Assembly: GCA_002336805.1 (NCBI GenBank)
Contig: DDEZ01000012.1
Location: 445,594 to 509,593, forward strand
Direction: 5' to 3'
Origin: Bacteroidetes bacterium UBA1941
Lineage (GTDB): Bacteria; Bacteroidota; Bacteroidia; Chitinophagales; LD1
DNA length: 64,000 nt
Under the pieces are notes generated by a model that was not told the origin of the DNA, did not search any database, and saw only the letters and a list, made by a program, of their open reading frames with translations. Every line of letters starts with the position of its first letter. The stretch's first letter is position 1. A program made the position numbers and the translations under genes. Below are positions 1 to 11,800 of the stretch, piece after piece.

Positions 1-2840
1 GTCATCCACAGCCACCGGAGGCAGGTTGTGATGAATAGTAGGCGTATCATACTTATTGATGGTCACAAATACCAGTGCTGTGTCGCACAGGCTGTTTGGC
101 AGGCGGCTGGAGCTATCGCAGATCACATATGAGAATGTATCTACCACGATGCTGTCAGCTACTGTAGCCGGAGCGGTATAGTTTACAGTGTTATTGAGAC
201 CTATAGTAGCTGTGCCACCCAGAGATGTAGACGCCGATACGGTAGTCACACGGATAGGGTTGCCATCAGGATCGCTGTCATTTGCTATGACATTGACATT
301 GATAGTAGCACCAGGTACGGTCACACCGTAGTCATTGCTGGCTACAGGAGGATGATTCACAAATGTATCACCAGGGTTGGTCACGTTTACAAACACAGTA
401 GCTGTATCGCAAAGTACATGTACCACATATGGTGATGTATCACAAACAACATACTGGAACTGATCGAGACCAGTGAAGCCTGTAGGTGGGAAGTAGTTTA
501 CAGAACCATTGCCTGTAGTCACTACTGTACCACCCTGGCTGCTGGTAGTACCGGCAGGGTAACTATAGTGCAGAGGGTCACCGTTAGGGTCGAATGCACC
601 ACTTGCTACATTCACACCCAGTGGTGTATTCTCTGGAGTGCTTACGTAGATGTCGTTTGCAACAGGAGGCAGGTTCTGGCCCGCTACATTGATGTAAGCT
701 ACAGCTGTATCGCACTTAGGAGCCGGAGCATGTGCAGAGAGCGTATCGCATATTACGTATGTGAAGCTATCTACAGGCTGGCCATTGATGCTATGCAGGT
801 ATGGTACCGGAGTGTAGGTCACGTCACCATTGGTGCTCACACTGCTGATCGTGCCATTATGCACACCAGATATGATCGTAGGAGTGCCCAGTGGATCACC
901 ATCAGGATCGCTGTCGTTGCCCTTCACGTTCACTACAGCATTCACAGCATTTTGTGGTACTGTCAGGTGGTCATCCACAGCCAGTGGCGGCCTGTTGGCT
1001 ACCGGAGTATCTACCAGGTTGATGGTCACTACTACGAGTGCCTGTGCACACAGTGCAGGATATACTGCGTCACAAACCTGATAGCGCACGGTATCATAGT
1101 AGATACCAGCCGGCAGGCCTGTATTGATGGTCTCTACCACATTGCCACTGCCGTCTACAGACCATACACCATGAGGAGTACCGATCACAGAGACAATAGT
1201 AGGAGTAGTGAGCGGATTGCCCTGAGGGTCGCTGTCATTACCACGTACATTCACTACAGCCGGTGTACCGGTGGTAGTAGCGTAGTCATTGTTAGCCACT
1301 GGAGGCAGTGGAGATGCTGTATCAGGAACGATAGTAGCTACTATCACGCTGGTAGCACAGAGTACGTGTACAGGATACTGATCTGTATCGCATACCTGAT
1401 ACTGTATAGCATATGTACCCGGTACAGAGCCGGTGATGGTGTAGCCACCGTTGCCGGTGCGTACGATATGCAGGCTAGGATCCGGCGTACCGATGATCGT
1501 GATGGTCAGTGGATCAGCATTAGGGTCACTCACTGCCAGCAGTACATTCACATCATGTGGCGTACCTACCAGCTGGGTGTACCTTACTGTATCTGCTGTA
1601 GGTGGCAGGTTAGCAGGATTTACGAATACGTAAACATTTGCTGTATCACAGAGACCTACAGGAGGGTTGATAGAAAGGGTGTCACACACGCGGTATGTGA
1701 AGCTATCTATAGGCTGGTTATTGATGCTGTGTACGCCCGGATTAGGCACATATACTACTGTACCATTGCTGCTCACGCTGGTGATAGTACCTGCGGTAGT
1801 AGCGGTCAGTATAGCCGGAGTACCCAGCGGATCGCCATCAGGATCGCTGTCGTTGCCCTTCACATTTACGTTTACAGGGGTACCCTGAGCTACGCTCACG
1901 TGATCATCTACTGCCACAGGAGGCCTGTTGGCCGGTACATCTATCTCATTGATAGTGATGATGAGCATAGCGCAAGATGACAGTGGCTGAGGCGCTATAG
2001 TAGTGATATCAGAGATACAGTACTGTACGGTATCATAGTAGATACCCTGAGCCAGGCCTGTATTAGGCTGGAAGGTGATGCTGCCGTCCACTGCATTCAC
2101 TGTAAAGTGGCCGTGGGCAGTCACACCGCTACCACTGATAGCCGGTACTGTGAGTGGGTTGCCATCCGGATCGGTATCGTTGCCACGTACATTGACGATG
2201 GCAGGCTGGATACCTGTGGTGGTAGCATAGTCATTATTAGCTACCGGTGGATGGTTCACCAGCGTATTATTAGGAATGATAGTCGCAAAAATCACTGCGG
2301 TATCGCAAAGTACATGGATAGGATACTGGTCTGTATCACATACCTGGTATACGATAGGATATGTACCTACTGTAGTACCTGTCACGGTGTAAGCACCATT
2401 AGAAGTCTTCACTACAGTCAGTGTAGGGTCATAGGCACCCACGACGCTGATATTGAGCGGATCACCATTAGGATCGCTGGTAGCGAGGAGCACATTCACA
2501 TCATGCGGAGCATTCTGGAATGCAGTGTACCTGATAGTATCTGCTGTAGGTGGCAGGTTCTGAGGACAGATATAGAGGAATGCACGGCCAGTATCGCAAT
2601 CTGCAGTACAGTTCACGTTGCATATCTGGTATGTCACAGTGTCCAGGCCATGGTAGCCATATACCGGAGTATACACCACATTATTAGCTACTACTGATGC
2701 TGTACCATACTTCACAGTGAGCACACGTACTGTGCTGCCATTGCGCTCTGGGTCAGTGTCATTAATAGTGACATCAAACGTAAATGGAGTATTGAGGCAC
2801 GTGCTATCATAGTCATCTACTGCCACAGGAGGCTGATTGA
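1..2840 (-). repeat. Array of ~10 tandem ~315-bp units (cadherin-like 'tandem-95' domains)
   Basis: A recurring boundary motif (PPVA-DD-type on the coding strand) starts near 15, 348, 663, 983, 1300, 1605, 1917, 2243, 2549 and 2827, giving ~280-330-bp units (~105 residues). Units alternate between at least two subtypes: the sequence near 1680-1960 resembles that near 730-1010, and 1330-1600 resembles 2290-2560. This suggests expansion by duplication of pairs or triplets. The array lies in frame inside the giant gene. Confidence 0.85.
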
Positions 2841-5800
2841 CATGCAGCGTGATGGTATCACGTGATGAGCAGCCCTGCAGTGACGAGATCACAGCTACAT
2901 AGCCATGATTAGGACGTGTAGGGCGTACGGTGATAGGGTTCAGGCTATTTGTGATAAACGTGCCGTTTACATCAAACCACTGTATGTTGTTTGCTATCGG
3001 CTGCGCAGGATAGCTCGGAGTCAGCACGATGGCACCGCCCTGGCATGTCGTATCAGCAGATGCTGTGATATTGACAGGCAGAGATTTGTAAACAGTGATA
3101 TTGGTCGAAGCAGAATCACTGCAGCCAGTACCACCACCGGTCAGGCGGTAGCGTATGGTGACCACAGTAGAGATATTATTAGGTACAGATACCAGTGCAG
3201 GGTTGAATACACCCGTAGCGGCATTGATGCCCGGACCAGACCATGTGCCACCTGCCGGTACACCTGTGAAGGTATCTATACCGTCAAATGTACAGTAGGT
3301 AGGGTTGTTTCCAGTGATGCTCACAGATGGCAGCGGATCTACAGTCACTACCTGAGATGTATCGTGTGTACAGCCGCTCTGAGTCACTGTATAGGTGATC
3401 AGGTAAGAACCAGCACCGACCAGTGAAGGGCGGAATACAAATCCTGAACCGGTATTGATCACACCAGCACCTGACCAGCTACCGCCTGGTACCGATGCCA
3501 CGAGTGGCACCTGAGGCGAGCTGGCGCAGTAGTTAGAGTTGAGGCCTACGATGACCGGATGTGGCAGAGGCTTCACTACGATAGTCTTCGTAGCGCTGGC
3601 CTGACAGCCACTCGCATCTGTCACGAGTATTGTATACGGATAAGATCCAGCAGCATCAGGGCTAGCTGTGGTCACCTGTGTAGTAGTATCTGACAAGAAT
3701 GCAGATGGCGTCCACATGTAAGTATAGCCCGCAGTACCGCCTGTCACATTCACTGTCAGGTCTACTGAGCCGCCTGTACCCTCACACCATGTGGTAGGAC
3801 CATTGGTGCTCACTGATATAGCGAGCGTAGCAGGGGTCACGCGCACGGTCACCTGGTCTGTAGCAGTACAGCCCTTAGAGTCTGTCACAGTCACAGTGTA
3901 GGTAGTATTAGCGCCGAGGTGTTTCAGGTATGGATTAGCAGATGTAGTGTATCCCACTATACCTGTAGGCGGAGACCACAGGTAGCTGTAGCCCGGTACA
4001 CCACCTGTAGCCGTAGGGAGACCTCCAAGCTGTATGCTGTCTGTGCTACAAGCCGGTATAGTCTGGTCAGGACCTGCATCTGCTCGAGGCAGTGGATTGA
4101 CCACCACGGTATCATACAGCACCGGCGATGCGCAAGAGCCATATGTAGCAGTGAAGGCATAGATCACTGTCAGCGGAGTAGGATTTGGATTATTCAGTAT
4201 CTGGCTGATAGTACCACCGGTACCAGTGCCCAGTGTAGAAGTCCATGAGATGGTAGCACCAGGTATATTAGATGTCACCGTGCCTGTAAAGGTAGTACCA
4301 CTGCAGATCTCAGCAGGGAATCCTGCCTTGGTCAGCGTAGGTATAGGCCTTACCACCACAGGCACCCTGATGGTGTCGGAGCATCCTCCCGGCTCAGTAC
4401 CTATTACGGTATAGTAGATAGCCGAGTCAGTAGTACCATTATTGATCACAGTGGTGTTTGGCACGTTTCCAGTGCCTGATGTACCATTGCTGGCGATCCA
4501 TGTGATAGTGGTGCTAGGCAGTGATGAGCTGAAGTTGATGTGATATGCCGAGCCGCTGCATACATTAGCAGAATCCGGATTGGCAGTGATGACCGGCACA
4601 GGGTTAGCCGTCAGGTACATCGTGTCATATGCACTCACATAGATGCCATTGCGGAAGTAAGTCGCCTTCAGCACCACGGTGTAGATACCAGGGAACTGAG
4701 GCACCGCAGTAGGCTGTGCATGTGTAGGACTATCGATGTAAATAGGCGGTATAGAATACCACTGATAAGTAACACCTGAAGCCTTGGAGAAGCCACGCAG
4801 TACCATAGGGCTACCAGTACAAACAAATGTATCCGGACCCGCAGTCACGTCAGGTGCCAGTACTACTACCACACGTACAGAGTCCGTACCCTTACATCCA
4901 AATGAATTGGTCACAGTGACATAGTAAGTAGTAGTACCCAGAGGGGTAGCTACAGGATTAGACGAAGTAGCAGTGCTGAGGCCTGTGGACGGGCTCCATA
5001 CATATGATGTACCACCAGTAGCGCTCAATACTACAGAGTTGCCCTGGCCGATGATCGTATCCGGGCCGGCAGTAGGTACTACCGGAGGATGCGCTGTGAC
5101 CTGGAAGTGTGAAGTATCAGAGCAACCGTAAGCTGTGGTCACCATCTGATATGCATCATATGAGCCGGCGTAGTATGAATAGTTGTATGTAGGATTTTGC
5201 AGATGAGAAGTGTCTGCGAGGGTAGTTGTATCGCCGAAGTTGTAGAACCAACCAGTGATAGCACCATCCGAAGATGATGACTGATCGTGGAAGGCCACAG
5301 TATCACCGGCACAAACGATATCAGCCACAAAGTGAGACTGCGGACGTACGTGTGCAGTCACCGTATCGGTATAAGTACCGGTACAGCCAGTGATGGTATC
5401 AGTTACAGTTACGGTATAGAAATTATTGATAGTCGCAGGAGATACGAGTGGGTATGCACATGTATTGCATGTGATACCTACTGTAGGTGACCACTGGTAG
5501 CGATAGTTAGGTCCAGTCAGGTTGACCCTGAGGCCGGCGGTATCGCCCTGGCACATTACCACAGATGGTACAAATACGACCAGATTTGGAGAAATGCTGA
5601 CGCGTACAGTATCGCTGGCAGTACATCCGAAGATATCTGTACCTACTACAGTATATGTAGTAGCTGCCGCAGGAGCTACGGTCACAGTCTGTGAGGTGCC
5701 ATTAGAAGGTACCATGGTGCCACCTGTAGGAGTCCACTGATATGTCAGTGCACCAGTAGCGATCAGCTGCGTAGAGCCACCAGCGCATATACCCTTGTCA

Positions 5801-8800
5801 TCACCGGCATCTACCGGAGGTGCAGAGCGCTTGATCACTACCACAGAGTCTACACCGGTACAGCCGCTGATAGCGTCTGTCACAGTCACATAGTAGGTAG
5901 TGGTACCCGCTGTAGGTGTCACAGTAGGAGTAGCACTGGTAGATGTGAAGCCAGCCGGACTGGAAGCCCACAGGTATGTGTAGCTGCCTGAGCCACCTGT
6001 AGCCACCTGACCGATCTGAGTAGATGTAGTAGGAGGACAGAATGACTTGTCAGGGCCTGCATGAGCCACAGGGCTTGAGAATACACGTACAGTCTTGTAG
6101 GCTGTTGCACTACAGTTAGACAATGTATAAACCACAGTATATGTCTGAGTGCCCGTAGGAGCTACAGATATGCTGGCTGTATTGGCAGCCGCCGGGGTGA
6201 TAAATGGTCCACTCCACAGATAGGTGCCTCCCGGAGGTGCGCCTACCGCAGTCAGCGTTGTATTCTGACCCTGGCAGAGGTCTGTATCTGCAGAAGATAT
6301 AGATACTGTAGACTGTGGGTTGATAGTGATACGTGCCGAGTCCAGAGCTGTACAGCCTGATACTGTATCAGTCACAGTGAGGTGGTATACAATATTCAGA
6401 GGGGCGGTATTGTTCACCAGTGGATGAGCTACGGTAGAGTCACTCAGTCCTGTGGACGGAGTCCAGCTATAAGTGTAGCGACCAGAACCGCCGGTAGCAG
6501 TAGGTGTATCACCCAGAGCTATCGTGCCGGATACAGGCAGACAGAATGCCCTATTGCCGCCAGCATGCGCTACAGGTGTAGTGTATACGTGGATAGTCTG
6601 GAAGGCTGTATCATAGCAGCCTGTAGGTATGATGATAGTATCGCCATCGTTTGTGACAAAGCTGGTGAGGTCACCATATACTACCCTGAAGTTAAAGTTT
6701 CCGATACCTGTAGGTGTAAATGTAATAGTCGGAGCATTACCCGCAAACGGAGTGATGTTTCCTGTAGGAGACCACTGATAGTTGCCACCTGCAGGTGAGG
6801 CATTGGCAGTCAGTGTCGTACTCTGGCCAAAGCAGAGATTAGTATCAGGAGATGTGATCGTGATAGTCGGTTTCACAGACAGTGTGATCCTGGCGCTATC
6901 TATCGCGATACAGCCAGTCAGTGCATCGGTCACTGTGACGGTATAAGTAGTCGAGCCACCTGTAGTGAGCTGTGTCACGCGTGGGCGCGCCGCTGTGCTA
7001 TCACTTACATTAGCTGCAGGAGACCAGTGGTATGTAAAGTTGCCGGAACCACCCGTAGCTGTATTACCTACACGCACGATAGACGTGACAGGGAGGCAAT
7101 ATGACTGATCAGGGCCAGCATCTACTACCGGCTGTGGATAGGTAGTGATCACCACAGATGCCGTATCACGACAGCCATTGAGATCATAGTATACAAAGTA
7201 AGTCTGAGTGCCTGGGTTTGGTGTGACATTCACCACAGCGGCATGACCATCAGCCGGATTCATGGCTATGATCGGATTCCACTGATAGTTGCCACCGGTA
7301 GGGGTACCTGTAGCTGTCAGTATAGCGCTGCCGCCGCCGCAGATATTAGTTTGAGAAGCTGATGCTGTCACGGATACGCTAGGAGATACAGTCAGCACCA
7401 CGCTGTCTACAGCGCTGCAGCCGGATCTATTATCCGTCACAGTTACAAAATATTTATAAGTGCCTGCTACCAGAGCTGTCAGTACAGGATTAGAAGCAGA
7501 TGTGTCATTCAGATTAATAGAAGGAGACCATGTGTAAGAGAATACACCTGACCCGCCTGATGCTGTAGGGCTACCGCCTATGGCCACCGTGCCTGAGTGA
7601 GGCAGACAGAAGGTCTGATCGTTGCCTGCATCAGCTACCACTGTAGGGTATACATTGACCTGTTTGAAGGCCGTATCCTGGCAGCCATTTCTGGAGTAAA
7701 CCAGTTCATACAGCTGATTGGTCACCGGGCCTACGATCACAGACGCAGTATTGCCGGTACCAGGGAAGAGGTATACGATAGGTATCCACTGATAAGTGCC
7801 ACCGAGTGGATTGGCTACGCCGGTGAGTACGGTGGTCTGACCAAAGCAAAGATCAGTATCAGAGCTATTGATAGTCAGGGTAGCGTGTGTGTCTATCACC
7901 AGGTGCGTAGAGTCTACAGATGTACATCCGGTGACATTGTCTGTCACAGTGAGGAAGTATTCTGTATTAGTATTGATTTTAGCTACAGTTGGATTTGGTG
8001 CAGCAGAGTCACTCAGATTAGCTGTAGGGGACCAGTGGTAGCTATAGCTGCCAGAACCTCCGGTAGCCGCTGAGCTCGATCCAAGGAATATATTTCCGGA
8101 GTAAGGCAGACAGAATGCCTGATCTATCCCGGCATGTGCTACCACACGAGGATATACATTCACTGTCACAGCTGTAGAGCCGGAGCAGCCATTGGCAGTA
8201 TAGGTCACCTGATACCTCTGTGTACCTGATGGAGCTACTATGACAGTAGCTGCATTGCCGGCACCCGGGTTCATATTGAAGGTCGGACTCCACTGGTATG
8301 TGCCACCAGCCGGGCTACCCACAGCTGTCAGTACTGTGCTCTGGCCGGTACAGAGGTCTGTATCAGCAGGAGCGATAGTGACAGTAGCTGTAGGGTTGAT
8401 CACGAGGGTCATAGTAGATACAGACTGGCAGCCTGTGATCTTGTCTGTCACAGTCAGGGTATACACTGTCGTACCTGCTGTCGTCACCGTCACATTAGGA
8501 TTAGAAGCGAATGCGCTGCTCAGGCTACCAGATGGAGACCAGAGATAAGTGTAGCTGCCGGATCCGCCTGATGCCGATGGCACACCACCCAGCGTGATGG
8601 TAGATGTCACAGGCAGACAGTAAGTCTGGTTAGGTCCTGCACTTGCTACTACATTAGGATATACACGTACAGTCTTAGCTGCTGTATCGCTGCAAGATCC
8701 CTGAGTATAGATCACAAAGTATGTCTGATTTGTAGTTGGATTGACATCTACAGATGCGGCCGCACCTGATGATGGGGTCATGCTGACCTGTGGATACCAC

Positions 8801-11800
8801 TGGTAGGTACCACCTGCCGGGCTACCGGTCGCGGTGAGCGTGGCTGTCTGGCCTATACAGATATCTGTATCTACAGATGCAGCTGTCACAGATGGCTGAG
8901 CCAGTATAGTCAGATTGGTCGAATCTACACCGATACATCCGTTGCCGTCAGTCACGGTCAGGTAGTATTTTGTAGTGCCGGCACCACTCACTGTCACTGT
9001 AGGGTTGGCTGCAGTAGTACTGCTCAGACCTGTGGCAGGAGACCATGTGTAAGTATATGTACCGGATCCTCCCGTAGCAGCAGGAGTAGCACCCAGTTTG
9101 ATAGTCGAAGTGACCGGTACGCAATAAGTCTGATTTGCTCCGGCATGTGCTACCGGATTGCTATTGACACTCACGAGTACTGAGCTGCTCGCAAAACAGT
9201 TGTGAGCGTCAGTTACCGTTACATTATAAGTAGTATTAGATGTAGGATTAGCTACCGGATTTGCTGTAGTCGTAGAGTTAAGACCGGTGCCAGGTGCCCA
9301 TGCATAAACGAATGGTGCAGTACCACCCGATGCAGTAGGCGCACCACCTATGACCACAGAGCTGCCATTACAGATCGCTACAGGTGCGCCTGCACTAGCT
9401 ACTACAGATGGCCATACATCCAGACGTACGGTATCACTTGCGTTGCAACCATTATTGTCCGTTACGTTCAGCGTGTAGAGATAGCTGCCGGCGGCAGAAG
9501 GATTGGCAGTAGTAGTTATTGCTGTAGTCGAAGAAAGGCCAGTAGCCGGAGACCACTGATATGTATATGGCCCATTACCTCCAGTCACTATACCGGTAAA
9601 TACTGTGCTGCTACCACTGCTGGCGCAGTAGCTGGTATTGACACCAGCGTCTACCTGCAGGGTAGATCCGATTACATTCACATTCACAGATGCTGTAGCC
9701 TGACAGCCCTTAGAGTCTGTGACAGTCACTGTATATATCGCATTAGAACCTATCTGGCTCACAGTAGGATTAGCTACGGTAGCAGAGCTGAGTCCACCTG
9801 CCGGACTCCAGAGATATGTATAGCCTGGAGTACCACCACTGGCTGTAGGAGAACCGCCTATGGTAACAGAGGCGGCGCTACATGCCGTGAGGGTCTGAGT
9901 AGGGCCTGCATCTGCAGTTGGTTTAGCATTTACGGTCACGGTCACAGAGCTGGTAGCGCTGCATCCCTTAGTATCCGTCACTGTCACCGTATAGGTGGTG
10001 AGTACCACCGGGGTAGCTACCGGATTAGCTACTGTAGAAGAGCTAAGGCCTGCTGTAGGTGACCAGCTGTAAGTGAGAGTACCTGTACCTCCACTACCAG
10101 TAGGACTGCCACCGATAGTAGCACCCAGACCAGAGCAGACCGCTGCAGCAGAACCTGCATCAGCTATCACGGCAGGGTTCAGTGTGATCACAGCTGAATC
10201 CACAGAGGTACAGCCAGATACATTGTCAGTGACAGTCACATAATAAGTAATAGCGCTGGCAACATTTGATGTAAGGGTCGGATTAGCTACTGTGGTGCTG
10301 CTAAGACGTGTAGACGGAGACCACTGATATGAGAAGCTGCCGGAACCGCCAGTAGCTGTCGGACTAGCACCGAGAGTGACAGTAGTAGCATACGGCATAC
10401 AGTATGTCTGATTGCCACCTGAGTGAGCGACTACAGCCGGCACTACATTTACTGTTTTGCTAGCTGTACCGGTACAGCCTGACGCTGTATAGGTGACCTG
10501 ATAAGTTTGATTGGCCGGAGGTGCTACGGTCACGGTCGCAGTATTGCCTGCTACCGGAGTCATAAAGTTAGTTGGGTTCCACTGATACGTGCCACCTGCA
10601 GGCAGACCCGTAGCTGTGAGTGTGGTAGACTGACCTGCACAGAGGTTTGTATCAGGCGATGTGATGGTCACAGTAGCCTGAGAGTTGATAACGAGCCTCA
10701 TAGAGTCTATAGCAGAGCAGCCAGACTTAGTATCAGTGACAGTCACATAGTATACTATATTGCCGGCTACATTACTGGTGATAGTAGGATTGGCTACTGT
10801 AGTGCTGCTGAGACGGGTAGATGGTGACCATGCATATGTATATGTACCAGAGCCGCTCGTGGCAGTAGGGCTACCACCTATAGTGATAGTAGAGGCTACC
10901 GGCAGACAGTATGTCTGATCCGGACCTGCATCGGCACCTACTGTAGGGTATACATTTACCTTGCGCGTAGCTGTATTGGTACAGCCAGCCAGTGAGTAGA
11001 GTACAGTATAAGTTTGATTGGCAGAAGGTGCTACAGATACAGAAGCTGTATTGCCTGCAGCTGGAGTCATACCTACTGTAGGGCTCCAGCTATATGTACC
11101 TCCGGCAGGGGTGCCGGTAGCTGCCAGTGTGGTGACCTGGCCGAGGCAGAGGTCAGTGTCAGACAGTGCTATGCTGACGGTCACTGCAGGATTGATGATC
11201 AGCGTCATCGAGTCTGTAGAAGTACAGCCGGTCAGATTGTCTGTGACAGTCACATAGTAGGTAGTAGTACCTGACACCACAGATGTGATGGTAGGGTTAG
11301 CTACAGATGTGCTGCTCAGCCGCGTAGGTGGTGACCAGGCATATGTGAAATTTGCTGAACCACCCGTAGCCGTAGGTGAGCCTCCCAGTGTGATCGTAGT
11401 AGATACATTGGAGCAGTATGTCTGATTAGGACCTGCATCTGAACTCACTACCGGATATACTGCCACCTGCCTGCTGGCTGATGATGTACAGCCACTCAGT
11501 GTATACACTACATTATATGTCTGCGTAGTAGCCGGATTGACAGTCACTGTGGCGGTATTGCCTGCAGCAGGGGTGATATTGGACAGCGGTGACCACTGGA
11601 ATGTACCACCAGCAGGGCTGGCGGAAGCGGTCAGGGCGATGCTGCTACCGATACATATATTAGCTGTAGCCGGAGTGATGGTCACTGCACCAGGCTGAGT
11701 GGTGACAGTCACGATCACTGTATCTGTACAGCCGGTAGAGTTGGTCCATACGAAACCATATGTACCCGTAGTACTGAATCCAGATATAGTAGTAGTAGGG

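Noticed and set aside
568..1980. Plus-strand 470-codon open frame across the cadherin-like repeats
   Set aside because: It is the antisense of the giant minus-strand gene. Its translation is rich in Cys, Tyr, Arg and Ile with no domain pattern, while the minus frame gives clear repeat domains. The same applies to the other plus-strand frames at 2107-11274.
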